Positions 24,001 through 32,065 of a stretch of 64,000 nt of DNA are shown here, piece after piece. Source of the DNA: CAVVTR01 sp963751245. Lineage in GTDB: Bacteria; Acidobacteriota; Thermoanaerobaculia; Thermoanaerobaculales; Thermoanaerobaculaceae. Under the pieces are notes generated by a model. It did not search any database. It saw only the letters and a program-made list of their open reading frames with translations, and was not told the origin of the DNA. Position 1 is the stretch's first letter. Each line of letters starts with the position of its first letter. The stretch covers positions 21,086-85,085 of the forward strand of contig CAVVTR010000003.1 of the NCBI GenBank assembly GCA_963751245.1. Reading direction: 5' to 3'. The translations under genes were made by a program, and so were the position numbers.

Positions 24001-25481
24001 GCGATGTCCGGGTCCACCCACCGCGACGACAGCATGGGGTCCAGGGTGAAGGAGACGAACAGCGACACCAGCACGGCGAAGGCCACGGTGATGCCGAACT
24101 GGAAGAAGAACCGCCCCACGATGCCCTTCATGAACGCCACCGGCACGAACACGGCGATCACCGACATGGTGGTCGCCAGCACCGCCAGGCCGATCTCGGC
24201 GGTGCCCTCGCGGGCCGCCTCGAAGTGGTCCTGCCCCATCTCCAGGTGGCGGACGATGTTCTCGCGGACCACGATGGCGTCGTCAATGAGCAGGCCGATG
24301 GCCAGGGAGAGCGCCATCAGGGTCATCATGTTGAGGGTCATGTGGAGGAAGTTCATGGCGATGAACGACGAGATCACCGAGATGGGCAGGGTGAGCCCGG
24401 TGATCACGGTGGAGCGCCAGGAGTTGAGAAAGAAGAAGACGATGAGCACGGTGAGGATGCCGCCGATGACCATGGTCTCCTGCACGTCTCGCACGGAGTC
24501 CCGGATCATGATGGAGCCGTCGCGCACCATGTCGATGCCGACACCGGACGGCAGCTCCGTGCCCAGGGTCGCGACCTCCCGCTTCACCGCGTCCACCACG
24601 TCCACGGTGTTCGCCCCGGACTGCTTGAGGACGTCCAGAGCCACCGCCGGGGTGCCGTTGACCACCGCCAGGGAGCGCTGCTCCTCGACGCCGTCCACGA
24701 TGGTGGCGATCTCGCCCAGGGTGACGGGACGGCCGCCGCGCTGGGCGACGACCATGCCGGCGAACCCGGACACGTGCTCGGGCTTGCCCGAGATGCGCAG
24801 GGTGGCCTCGGTGGCCGCCCGGTCGAGCCGCCCCACCGGGGTGTTGATGTTCTCGGCCTGCACCCCCGCCACCACGTCGTCCACGTTCAGGCCCAGCGCC
24901 TCGAGACGCGCCGGGTCCAGCTCCACCTGGACCTCGCGGGGCGCCGCGCCGACCAGGTCCACCTTGCCCACGCCCGAGATGTTCTCCAGGCGGCGCTTGA
25001 TCTTCTTGTCCACCAGCGTGGTCAGGTCCCGGACGGACAGCGTGTCGGAGCGGATGGCCAGCGACGCCACCGGCATGGCGGCGATCTCCAGCTTCTGCAC
25101 CACCGGCTCCTCGATGTCCCGGGGCAGGTCGCCGCGGATGGCCGCGATCTTGGCGCGGGCCTCCTGCGCGGCGTCGTTCACCGAAACGCCGAGCTCGAAC
25201 TCCACCACCACCTGGGAGACGCCCTCACGGGACACGGAGGACACGTGCTTGACGCCGGCGATGGGGTTCACCGCCTCCTCGAGGGGCTTGGTCACCTCGC
25301 GCTCGACGCTCTCCGGGGCCGCCCCCTGATAGACGGTGACGATGGAGAGCACGGGGATCTCCACGTCGGGGTACATGTCCACCGCCAGCTGGCGGTACGA
25401 GAACACGCCCAGGGTCACCAGCGCCAGCATCATGACGGCGGCCAGGACGGGGCGCTTGATCGACAGGTTGGACAGGAACAT
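21009..25481 (-). CDS. RND efflux pump fused in frame to a TolC-like outer-membrane protein
   Basis: One continuous 1490-codon frame. Residues 1-1024 are an HAE1/AcrB-type inner-membrane proton-driven pump: 'SIKRPVLAAVMM' start, two six-helix blocks, 'LSLAIGLLIDDAIVV' in TM4 with the proton-relay acids, and 'GLVTKNAILLVDYA'. Residues about 1025-1490 are a complete TolC-family protein with two coiled-coil repeats. Between them lies a perfect signal-peptide-like segment ('GIALALLAGAAAPARA|QQ', about 1038-1058). Val1025 is a GTG (22409) that would start a free TolC precursor. So the product is either a polyprotein cut by signal peptidase, two products from overlapping starts, or a stop lost by error. 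It follows the adaptor gene after 113 bases. Confidence 0.88.
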   Translation of the reverse strand: MFLSNLSIKRPVLAAVMMLALVTLGVFSYRQLAVDMYPDVEIPVLSIVTVYQGAAPESVEREVTKPLEEAVNPIAGVKHVSSVSREGVSQVVVEFELGVSVNDAAQEARAKIAAIRGDLPRDIEEPVVQKLEIAAMPVASLAIRSDTLSVRDLTTLVDKKIKRRLENISGVGKVDLVGAAPREVQVELDPARLEALGLNVDDVVAGVQAENINTPVGRLDRAATEATLRISGKPEHVSGFAGMVVAQRGGRPVTLGEIATIVDGVEEQRSLAVVNGTPAVALDVLKQSGANTVDVVDAVKREVATLGTELPSGVGIDMVRDGSIMIRDSVRDVQETMVIGGILTVLIVFFFLNSWRSTVITGLTLPISVISSFIAMNFLHMTLNMMTLMALSLAIGLLIDDAIVVRENIVRHLEMGQDHFEAAREGTAEIGLAVLATTMSVIAVFVPVAFMKGIVGRFFFQFGITVAFAVLVSLFVSFTLDPMLSSRWVDPDIARSGRRGFVKHALDVFNAWFDRTADRYRAVIGWALDHRKTVLAAATVAFFGGIVAFGMLENEFFPASDQGEFQVNFSTAPDASLEETTNRLGVVLAAIGSLPEVDHTYASIGAGDTGTVRDASVYVKLKDRAERARSQKEIQRELRERLVAIAGIVPSFAESGNLDSRKPLQASIRGEDLARLKTYAAQMKGALYGVPGIVDLEMSLEHESPEYRLVIDRERAADAGLSSAAVARTLGVLVGGQAVSTFEDEDGDAIDVRLRLPEASRRDIAQVAALRLVVNRPGQAPALVSLGSLARYEAATTPSEIVRRDLSREVVVSANLDGLPLGTAVQKVREVAAGMHLPPGYSVVLAGENEAMEESFRYMGEALLLAIVFVYLILAAQFESFMDPLAIMLSLPLSIVGMAGMLLLTGDTINIMSLIGLIMLMGLVTKNAILLVDYAKVLRRRGMDRRTAVIEAGRTRLRPIMMTTTAMIFGMLPLALALGSGGEMRAPMARAVIGGLITSTLLTLLVVPVVYTALDDLVVRLKRRVAGAAKPSRAAAVGIALALLAGAAAPARAQQPVAPAAVPATGVATTVTLTLDEALRMAAERNRDIQKAEEYRRWLAGKYVEERAAALPQLTLTAAGLRQYDASQQDFFKDIPAEFGAIFSFQQDVTTAELGLSQAVFTWGKVGAAIRAAKVGLATGDDNLRRFRQAVRRDVTAAFYDVLLAKEMAAIAEENLQQKERHLEEARNRYSAGTATDYDVLAAEVAVANARPDVIRTANAVRTAREGLAFLLAETDRDVDARGDLGAEPAPPVSYEVALAVALANRPELAELTHQRQVAQELVTIAGTGDKPRVDLRAAYGRRTIDTGLDDSAGRTWNAGLYLSFPIFDGLRTRGKVVQARSDLSSLRLDEARLRDSIALEVRNAVDAVRQSEEIVAALSGTTEQAKRLLFMAEKGYEYGVKTRLDVDDAQLNLTMARGNLARARRDYLVAEVTLRWVQGVLGEGVPQPS

Positions 25482-25594
25482 CGCCGACTCCTCCTCGCGG
25501 CGGCGCCACGGCTCCCGGGAACGGCGGCGCGGTCGGGTGTCCGCGTCCGTCTCGCCCGGGCCGTGCCGGCAGCCCCCGCGCCTCTCCCGGCGCC

Positions 25595-26713
25595 TCAGAC
25601 GGCGCCGGCGCTCTCCACCACCTTCACCTGGTCGCCGTCCTTCAGGTTGAAACCGCCCCGCACGACCACCCGGTCGCCGGCGGCGAGCCCCTCCGAGACC
25701 TCGACGGTGTCGCCGGAGACGGTCCGGGCAGCCACCGGCCGCCGTCGCGCGACGTCGCCCGTGACCACGAACACCTCACCGCTGCCCTTCTCCACGTCCC
25801 AGCGGAGCAGCGCCCCGCGGGGGATGAGGAGCGCATCCTCGCGGGTCCCCGTGACGATACGGCCCTTGACGAACAGGCCGCCCCGCAGCGCGCCGTCATC
25901 GTTCCTCACCTCGGCCGTGACCTTCACCGCGCGGTCCAGCTCGCCCACCGCAGGGTTGATGTGGCGCACCGTCCCCTCGAACGTCTTCCCCGGCAGCGCG
26001 TCCACCGTGAAGAGGAGCGGCTGCCCCACCCGGACGGCCGCGCTGAAGGTGGAGGGCACCGACACCGTGAGGTCGAGGAGGCGGTTGTCCACGATGCGGA
26101 ACATGGGCGCGCCGCTGCCCATGTTCTCCACGCGGTCTCCCACGTTGACCCCGCGCTCAGCCACCACCCCGTCGATGGGCGCCCGGATCACCACCTTGTC
26201 CAGGCGGGTCTCCACCGCCGCCAGCTGGGCGCGGGCGGCGGCCGTCACCGCCTGGGCCGCGTCCCGGGCCGTGCGGGCGTCGTCGAGCTGCTGCTCGGTG
26301 ACCAGTCCCACGTCCTTGAGCTTGAGGGCGCGCTCGAGCTCGCGGCGGGCCCGGGTCTCGGCCACCTCCGCCTGCTTCAGCGCGGCCCGCATCGTGTCCA
26401 CGGCGTTCTCCGCCTCGCGGCTGTCGAGCCGGGCCAGGGGCTGCCCGCGGGTCACCGGCACCCACTCGGTGACGTAGACGTCCCTGACCACCGCTGTGAA
26501 CTCCGACTTGACCTCCGCGGCGACCTTGGGGGCCAGCGTCCCCACCACCCCGACGGCCTCGGTGACCCGTGCCGCGGAGACCTCCGCCACCTCCACCGCC
26601 ACCGTCGGGCGCCCCGCCGACGCCCCCTCCTGCCCGGCGCCCTCGCGGGAGCACGCGCTCACCGCCACGCCGCAGACCGCCACCAGCACCACTGCCATCG
26701 CTCTTTGTCCCAT
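25595..26713 (-). CDS. RND efflux membrane-fusion protein (AcrA/HlyD family lipoprotein)
   Basis: Periplasmic adaptor of 372 residues linking the pump to the outer-membrane channel. The N-terminus is a lipoprotein signal with lipobox 'VSAC' (Cys near 19). Then come the lipoyl half-motifs ('VRDVYVTEWVPVTRGQPLARLD' region and 'VIRAPIDGVVAERGVNVGD'), a coiled-coil hairpin (about 100-170), a beta-barrel ('LTVSVPSTF', 'VDALPGKTFEGTVRHINPAV') and the membrane-proximal domain. Its ATG at 26713 overlaps the tetR stop by one base (TGATG), so translation is probably coupled. The longer in-frame extension was rejected because it would bury the lipobox. Confidence 0.9.
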   Translation of the reverse strand: MGQRAMAVVLVAVCGVAVSACSREGAGQEGASAGRPTVAVEVAEVSAARVTEAVGVVGTLAPKVAAEVKSEFTAVVRDVYVTEWVPVTRGQPLARLDSREAENAVDTMRAALKQAEVAETRARRELERALKLKDVGLVTEQQLDDARTARDAAQAVTAAARAQLAAVETRLDKVVIRAPIDGVVAERGVNVGDRVENMGSGAPMFRIVDNRLLDLTVSVPSTFSAAVRVGQPLLFTVDALPGKTFEGTVRHINPAVGELDRAVKVTAEVRNDDGALRGGLFVKGRIVTGTREDALLIPRGALLRWDVEKGSGEVFVVTGDVARRRPVAARTVSGDTVEVSEGLAAGDRVVVRGGFNLKDGDQVKVVESAGAV

Positions 26714-27342
26714 CACGAAGACTCCTTCTCCCCCACCGGCGCCGCCAGGGCGCCGCGGAGCACCACGTCGAGCACCCGCGAGAGGGTGGTCCGGTCCACG
26801 CTCCACTCCGGGTGGCACAGGGCCAGGCCCTCCGCCGTGTCGAAGGCGCCGAGGACCGCCATCGCGACGATCTCGGGCTCCCCCTCGCGCAGCTCGCCGG
26901 AGGCCATGCCCTCGTTGACGAGTCCCAGCACCACCGCCTGCAGCCTCTCGTGAAAGGCGTCGAAGTCGAACAGCGGCGCGTCCTGCGGAGGTCCGAAGTA
27001 GAGGGCGTGGGCGACCCGCACCACGGAGAGGTTGCCGAGCACCAGTGCGAAGAGCTGGTCCATCAGCCGGTACAACCGCTCCGTGGCGGTACCTCCCGCG
27101 TCCAGGGCGGCGCCGATGGTCGCATCGAACAGCGCGAGCGCCCGGCTCATGATCTCGGCGAAGATCCCGTCCTTGCTGCCGAAGTAGTAGTACAGGACGG
27201 GCTTGGTGACCCCCGCGGCCTCGACGATCTCGCGCACGGTGGTGGCCGCGTAGCCCTTGCAGGCGAAGAGCTCCACCGCGGCGGCCATCAGCCGCTCCCG
27301 CGAGCTGTCGTCCTCCGCCGGACGGATCTCCCCTGCCTCCAC
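26713..27342 (-). CDS. TetR-family regulator of the RND operon
   Basis: Repressor of 209 residues. The N-terminal helix-turn-helix is clear ('FACKGYAATTVREIVEAAGVTKPVLYYYF' region, about 25-55), with a divergent ligand domain. It is the first gene of the efflux operon, the usual arrangement for an autoregulated drug-sensing repressor, and its stop overlaps the adaptor start by one base. A GTG at 27342 has AGGAGG five bases upstream and is preferred to the in-frame start at 27432, which would lie upstream of the -10 element. The inducer is unknown. Confidence 0.87.
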   Translation of the reverse strand: MEAGEIRPAEDDSSRERLMAAAVELFACKGYAATTVREIVEAAGVTKPVLYYYFGSKDGIFAEIMSRALALFDATIGAALDAGGTATERLYRLMDQLFALVLGNLSVVRVAHALYFGPPQDAPLFDFDAFHERLQAVVLGLVNEGMASGELREGEPEIVAMAVLGAFDTAEGLALCHPEWSVDRTTLSRVLDVVLRGALAAPVGEKESS

Positions 27343-27360
27343 GCCGCCTCCTTCTGCCAC

Positions 27361-27387
27361 AAAAAAGCGGTCGTCTTGTGACGACCG
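27361..27387 (-). terminator. Palindrome plus T6 in the tetR leader (terminator and/or operator)
   Basis: Perfect eight-base arms CGGTCGTC / GACGACCG around four bases (27368-27387). On the minus strand it is followed by C and six T (27361-27366), the form of an intrinsic terminator. It lies 100 bases after the aldehyde dehydrogenase stop, but also downstream of the probable tetR promoter, so it may instead be the TetR operator or an attenuator. Confidence 0.6.
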
Positions 27388-27404
27388 GACACTACCTACC
27401 GATA

Positions 27405-27432
27405 AGTATAGGACACGACGCGCCGCCGTCAA
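27405..27432 (-). promoter_or_regulatory. Probable promoter of the tetR-efflux operon
   Basis: On the minus strand TTGACG (27432-27427), 16 bases, then TATACT (27410-27405). Both hexamers match the sigma-70 consensus at five of six positions. Transcription would begin near 27398, about 55 bases before the GTG of tetR. The nuo operon promoter has the same form and spacing. Confidence 0.65.
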
Positions 27433-27486
27433 CCCCTCCCGGCGGTGCGCGGGCGGCGGGGGCGGCGGCGGCGCGCCCCTGCCGGG

Positions 27487-28902
27487 CTACCCGAGGTAGA
27501 AGCAGTACACCTTGGGCTCGGTCATCTCCTGCAGCGAGAACTTCACCCCCTCGCGCCCCAACCCCGAGTTCTTGATCCCCCCGAACGGCATGGAGTCCAG
27601 CCGGTAGTCGGTGGAGTCGTTGATCATGACGCCGCCGCACTCCAGCCGCGAGGCGATGTCGAACGCCACGTTGACGTCGCGGGCGAACACCGCCGCGTGC
27701 AGGCCGTAGGGGATGGCGTTGGCCTCGGCGATGGCCGTGTCGAGGTCGTCGAAGGGGTAGAGGTTCACCGTGGGGCCGAAAACCTCCTCGTGGTGGAGGG
27801 TGGCGGTCTCCGGGACCCCCTCGAGCACGGTGGGCGCCATCAGCGCCCCGGCCCTGGTCCCGCCGGAGAGCACCGCGGCGCCCGCCTCCCGGGCTTCCGC
27901 GACCCAGCGCTCCACCCGCTTCGCCTCCCCCTCGGTGATCATCGGCCCCATGTCGGTGCCCTCGTCCATCTTGTCGCCCACCCGGTACGCCCGGGTGCGG
28001 GCCGCGAAGGCGTCGCGGAAGACGTCGTAGACGTCGCGGTGGACGTAGAGGCGCTGGACGCCGATGCAGTTCTGCCCGGCCGCCCAGAAGGCGCCGGAGA
28101 CGCAGGTCTCCACGGCCCACTCGACGTCGGCGTCGCGCCACACGATGACCGGTGAGTTGGAGCCCAGCTCCATGCCGATCTTCTTCAGCCCGGCCAGGGA
28201 GGCGATGCGCCGCCCCGCCTCGACGCCGCCGGTGAAGGAGACCATCCGCGGACGCGGATCCGCCACCAGCGCGTCGCCGATCTCCGCCCCGTAGCCGGTG
28301 AGGGTCTGCAGGACGTCTCCGGGCAGCCCCGCCTCCAGCAGCGCCTCGGTGAGCTTGAGGGCGGACAGCGGGGTGACCGTGGCCGGCTTGAGGATCACCG
28401 AGTTGCCGGCGGCGATGGCGGGCCCGAGCTTGTGGGCGACCAGGTTGAGGGGATCGTTGAACGGCGTGATCGCCACCACGGGGCCGATGGGCACCCGCTC
28501 GAAGAAGCCGCGGCGGCGCTCGCCGCCGGGAAACGAGTCGAAGGGGATGGTCTCGCCGAGGACCCGCTTGGCCTCCTCGCCGGAGACCGTGAGGGTGTTG
28601 GTGCAGCGCCTCGCCTCCTTGCGCGCCTCGCGGATGGTCTTGGAGCCCTCCCTGGCGATGGTGCGCGCGAACTCCTCCAGGTTCTCCTCGACGATCCGGG
28701 CGGCCCTGAAGAGGACCTGGGCGCGGTCGTAGACGGTCATGGAGCGCGCCGTCGCGAAACCCCCGACGGCGGCGCGGAGCGCCTCGTCCACGTCGTCGCG
28801 GTCCGCCGCCGGGACCGTGTCGATGACGGCGTTGTCGAAGGGATCGTGGACCTCGATCCGCCGCGGGCGGTCCACCCACTGGCCGCACAGGAACATCTTC
28901 AT
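27487..28902 (-). CDS. Aldehyde dehydrogenase family protein
   Basis: NAD(P)-dependent aldehyde oxidation to a carboxylate, cytoplasmic, 471 residues. Catalytic Cys in 'WAAGQNCIGVQRLYV', general-base Glu in 'IGMELGSNSPV', nucleotide-binding 'VSFTGGVEAGRRI', and the C-terminal 'MPFGGIKNSGLGREG' are all present. The ATG overlaps the homoserine dehydrogenase stop by four bases (ATGA), so the two are translationally linked. Given that partner, aspartate semialdehyde or a related C4 aldehyde is a reasonable but unproven substrate. A hairpin with T6 lies about 100 bases downstream. Confidence 0.9.
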   Translation of the reverse strand: MKMFLCGQWVDRPRRIEVHDPFDNAVIDTVPAADRDDVDEALRAAVGGFATARSMTVYDRAQVLFRAARIVEENLEEFARTIAREGSKTIREARKEARRCTNTLTVSGEEAKRVLGETIPFDSFPGGERRRGFFERVPIGPVVAITPFNDPLNLVAHKLGPAIAAGNSVILKPATVTPLSALKLTEALLEAGLPGDVLQTLTGYGAEIGDALVADPRPRMVSFTGGVEAGRRIASLAGLKKIGMELGSNSPVIVWRDADVEWAVETCVSGAFWAAGQNCIGVQRLYVHRDVYDVFRDAFAARTRAYRVGDKMDEGTDMGPMITEGEAKRVERWVAEAREAGAAVLSGGTRAGALMAPTVLEGVPETATLHHEEVFGPTVNLYPFDDLDTAIAEANAIPYGLHAAVFARDVNVAFDIASRLECGGVMINDSTDYRLDSMPFGGIKNSGLGREGVKFSLQEMTEPKVYCFYLG

Positions 28903-29918
28903 GAGCGCCTCCCGATGTGCAGCAGGTCGTTGAGCATGGCGTAGCCGGTGGCCTTCTTCCCCGCGCCGGGGCCGACGACGGTCACGTCGCCCAGGGCCGC
29001 GGTGGTCACGGTGACGGCGTTGGTGGCGCCGGAGACCGCGGCCAGGGGGTCCGAGAGCGGCAGGAGCCGGGGCGCCACCTCCGCTCTCACCGCGTCACCC
29101 TCCCGGCGCACCGAGCCGATGAGCTTGTAGCGCTGGCCGCGGGCGGCCGCCTCGGCGACGTCCGCCGCCGTGATGGAGGTGATCCCCTCGCAGGGGCTGT
29201 CCGACGGCGAGAGGTGCGCCCCGAACACCACGTTGGCGAGGATGGTCACCTTGGCCAGGGCGTCCCGGCCGAGCACGTCGGCGTCGGGCACCGCCTCGGC
29301 GTAGCCCAGCCTCTGGGCTTCGGCCAGGGCCGCCTCGTAGGACAGCCCCTCCTCCATCCGCGTGAGGATGAAGTTGGTGGTGCCGTTGAGGATGCCCTGC
29401 ACCGCGCTGATCCCGCTGCCGGCGAGGCACTCCCGCCGCAGATTGAGCAGCGGCGTGCCGCTCATGACCGTGCCCTCGAACAAGAAGTGCCGGCCCCGGC
29501 TGCGGGCGAGCGCGGCGAGCTCGTGGTAGTGGAGCGCCAGCGGCCCCTTGTTCGTGGTCACCACGTGCATCCCCCGCTCGAGCGCCGCGCGGAGGTGCGA
29601 GGTGGCCGGCTCGCCCGTGGTGATGTCGGTGTACGTGGCCTCCAGCACCACGTCCGCCTGCGCCTCGCGGATCATGGCGAGGGCGTCCATCCCGACGCCA
29701 TCGGGCAGCGACGACAGCGAGGACCCGCCGGACGCCGCCGCCAGCGCCCCGGCCAGGTCGATCCCCCGCCGGCTCAGGCAGCTCCCCTTGAGGGAGTCGG
29801 CGATTCCGGCCACCTCCCAGGTGAGGCCGTACTCGTCCGCGAGCTGCTCCCTGCGCTCCAGCAGCAGCTCCGCGAGCCCCTGCCCCACCGTTCCGAATCC
29901 TACGAACAGCAGTCGCAT
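28899..29918 (-). CDS. hom: Homoserine dehydrogenase, short form without ACT domain
   Basis: NAD(P)-dependent interconversion of aspartate semialdehyde and homoserine. 339 residues: Rossmann motif 'FVGFGTVGQGLAELL', 'VVTTNKGPLA' with the active-site Asn-Lys, 'GTVMSGTPLLN', 'GILNGTTNFILT', and catalytic acidic 'DADVLGRDALAKV'. The C-terminal ACT regulatory domain of biosynthetic enzymes is absent, so threonine feedback is unlikely. It sits between the sulfhydrylase-like gene and the aldehyde dehydrogenase, 40 bases after the former and overlapping the latter by four bases. Confidence 0.9.
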   Translation of the reverse strand: MRLLFVGFGTVGQGLAELLLERREQLADEYGLTWEVAGIADSLKGSCLSRRGIDLAGALAAASGGSSLSSLPDGVGMDALAMIREAQADVVLEATYTDITTGEPATSHLRAALERGMHVVTTNKGPLALHYHELAALARSRGRHFLFEGTVMSGTPLLNLRRECLAGSGISAVQGILNGTTNFILTRMEEGLSYEAALAEAQRLGYAEAVPDADVLGRDALAKVTILANVVFGAHLSPSDSPCEGITSITAADVAEAAARGQRYKLIGSVRREGDAVRAEVAPRLLPLSDPLAAVSGATNAVTVTTAALGDVTVVGPGAGKKATGYAMLNDLLHIGRRS

Positions 29919-29958
29919 CGATACCTCCAGTCCGGCCCGTCCGTGGGTGGCGCGCGGC

Positions 29959-31329
29959 TCAGATCCGCGCCAGCGCCTGGTCGAGGTCGGCGATGACGTC
30001 GTCCGGGTGCTCCGCGCCCACGCAGAGCCGGACCATGGTGGGGGTGATGCCGGCGAGCTCGCGCCCCTCCTCCCCCTGTTGCAGATGGGTCGAGATCGCG
30101 GGAATCGTGGCCACCGACTTGATCCTGCCCAGGTCCGTGGCGCGCACGACGAGGCGCAGGGCGTCGAAGAAGCGCCGCGTCCCTCCGGGGCCGCCGCGGG
30201 TGACGAACGACAGGAGGTGGCCGAACGCCGGCCGTTCCGAGTCCACGACGCGGAGGTAGCGCGAGGCCAGCTCGTGAAGGGGATGCTCCGGCAGCCCCAG
30301 GTAGTCCACCCGCTCCACCGCCGGGTGAGCGGCGAGGAACGCCGCCACCCGCTCCGTCCCCTCGGACAGCCGCTCCACCTTCCACCGCAGCGTGCGGAGC
30401 TCGTTGAGGAGCATGAACGCGGCGAAGGGGGACAGGCACGGCCCGGAGTCCCTGAACGGCCACAGCTTCAGCCAGGACGCGTAGTCGGCGCGCTCCTCCT
30501 CCCCCAGGTGCCGGCTGGTGATGCCGTGCCTGGCGACGATCGCCCCGGCGATGGCGAAACCGCCCGCCCCCGCCGTCTTGGTGAGGGAGTGGACGACGAT
30601 GTCGGCGCCGTGGGCCAGTGGGCGCAGCAGAGCCGGGGTGGCGATGGTGGCGTCGACGACGAGGGGGATGCCGTGCTCGTGGGCCACCGCCGCGACGCCC
30701 GCGACGTCGAAGCACGCCTGCTGTGGATTCGACGGCATCTCCGCGTAGAGAAAGCGGGTGTCCCCGTCGACGGCCTCCCGCCAGGCCTCCGTGTCCCAGG
30801 GCCGGGTCACCCACCGCACCTCGGCGCCGCGCTCCCGCATGCGGACGCTGAACAGCTGGAAGGTGCCGCCGTAGACCTGCGACGCCGACACGAAGCTCAC
30901 GCGCCCGCCCCCTTCCGGGAGGGCCAGCAGCGGCTCCACCGCCTGCTTGATGGCGGCCATCCCCGAGGACGTGGCCAGCGCCGAGGCGTCGGCGTCGCAC
31001 CCGTAGCTCTCCAGCAGGGCGAGCGTCTCCTCCAGGTAGAAGACCGTGGGGTTGTGGATGCGGGAGTAGCACCAGGTGGGGATGAGGTAGGCGAGGGCCG
31101 CCTCCATCTCGTCGCTGTCCCGGTAGATCTGGGACGTCGCGGGGAACACCGGCTCCACGATGCCACCCTGCCCGCCCCGCAGCGCCTCCTCGACGCCGTA
31201 GACGCCGTGCACGGCGATGGTGTCGAAGCGCAGCCGGCGGACCTCGTCGCGGAACGCTCTGCGCGCCTCGGCGAGCTTCCGTGCCTCGCCGACGACCCGC
31301 TGGATACCGGGGGACACGGACCCGGTCAT
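29959..31329 (-). CDS. Cys/Met metabolism PLP enzyme (O-acylhomoserine sulfhydrylase-like)
   Basis: PLP enzyme of the gamma-elimination/replacement family, 456 residues. Seen are 'PVFPATSQIYRDSDEMEAAL', 'YSRIHNPTVFYLEETLALLE', 'ATSSGMAAI', and the PLP Lys in 'VHSLTKTAGAGG'. Members make or degrade homocysteine, cystathionine or methionine; the phrase 'NPQQACFDVAGVAAVAHEHG' resembles sulfhydrylases most. The ATG at 31329 follows GGAGG. It heads an operon with homoserine dehydrogenase and aldehyde dehydrogenase. I inspected the leader for a SAM riboswitch and recognised none. Confidence 0.85.
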   Translation of the reverse strand: MTGSVSPGIQRVVGEARKLAEARRAFRDEVRRLRFDTIAVHGVYGVEEALRGGQGGIVEPVFPATSQIYRDSDEMEAALAYLIPTWCYSRIHNPTVFYLEETLALLESYGCDADASALATSSGMAAIKQAVEPLLALPEGGGRVSFVSASQVYGGTFQLFSVRMRERGAEVRWVTRPWDTEAWREAVDGDTRFLYAEMPSNPQQACFDVAGVAAVAHEHGIPLVVDATIATPALLRPLAHGADIVVHSLTKTAGAGGFAIAGAIVARHGITSRHLGEEERADYASWLKLWPFRDSGPCLSPFAAFMLLNELRTLRWKVERLSEGTERVAAFLAAHPAVERVDYLGLPEHPLHELASRYLRVVDSERPAFGHLLSFVTRGGPGGTRRFFDALRLVVRATDLGRIKSVATIPAISTHLQQGEEGRELAGITPTMVRLCVGAEHPDDVIADLDQALARI

Positions 31330-31482
31330 GACGGCCTCCTCTCCTCGGCGCCGTGGAGCGGCCGGCACCGTCCCGGGCGGGACGAACCCTCCCCCGGGGA
31401 GGCTTGCGCGCGGCCGCTCACGTTGGTGACCAGTGTTGCACGAGCGGACCGCCACCGACAACGGGCCGGCCGGAGCTCCGGC

Positions 31483-31971
31483 TCAGCGGCCGGGAGCGCC
31501 CTGGGAATCCGGTGCGGCCGGCTCCTGCACCCGGTGCCAGACGTCGGTCCGCCCGAACAGGGGGATGCCGACGTAACCCCGCAACTTGAGGGTGCCGTCG
31601 TCGACCAGGGTGACCTTGACGTGGTAGGTCTTGCCGGACTTGGGATCGTAGATGGTCCCGCCCTCCCAGAGGCTGTCGCCGTCCCAGGTGAGGTCCTTGA
31701 GGATCTGCAGCCCCTTGAGCGGCTGCGAGCGCAGCGCCGGGTCCGGGTTGTTCTTGTCCAGGGGCACCTTCACGTCCTTCTCCGGCTTCACCCAGACCAG
31801 CTTGCCGCAGAAGGCGTCGCCGCAAGGCTCGATCTGGACGTGGCCGTCCTTGTCCCCGGTGAGCCAGATCCCCGCGATGGCGCCGGCGCTCTCCCCGCCC
31901 GCCACAGCGACGAGGGGGAGGACGAGGAGGATGGCCGCCCCGAGGGCAGCGGGAAGTAGAGAGCGTCTCAT
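31483..31971 (-). CDS. DUF2147 secreted protein
   Basis: 162 residues: signal peptide (about 1-25, 'LLVLPLVAVAGG') and one DUF2147 domain with 'GIWLTGDKDGHVQIEPCGDAFCGKLVW', 'LKGLQILKDL', 'WEGGTIYDPKSGKTY' and 'LKLRGYVGIPLFGRTDVW'. The two cysteines (CGDAFC) are typical and may form a disulfide. The family is periplasmic and of unknown function. The ATG at 31971 was chosen because the signal peptide then starts directly with 'MRRS'. It is the last gene before the sulfhydrylase operon, 153 bases upstream of its start. Confidence 0.87.
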   Translation of the reverse strand: MRRSLLPAALGAAILLVLPLVAVAGGESAGAIAGIWLTGDKDGHVQIEPCGDAFCGKLVWVKPEKDVKVPLDKNNPDPALRSQPLKGLQILKDLTWDGDSLWEGGTIYDPKSGKTYHVKVTLVDDGTLKLRGYVGIPLFGRTDVWHRVQEPAAPDSQGAPGR

Positions 31972-32065
31972 GGTCGTGGTCCTTTCCGCCGGGCGGCGGG
32001 ACCGCCGTCCGGGCGCGCTTTCGTGCTGTGGCAACACCGCCGCGGGTCCGCCGATTCTCGCCCGC

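Noticed and set aside
20727..26477. 1916-codon open frame on the plus strand across the efflux operon
   Set aside because: Antisense to pump and adaptor genes with clear domains; its translation is His/Asp/Gly-rich and unlike any protein family.
31330..31482. SAM riboswitch before the sulfhydrylase-like gene
   Set aside because: The 153-base leader has G/C hairpins but no recognisable SAM-I, SAM-II or SAM-IV core.
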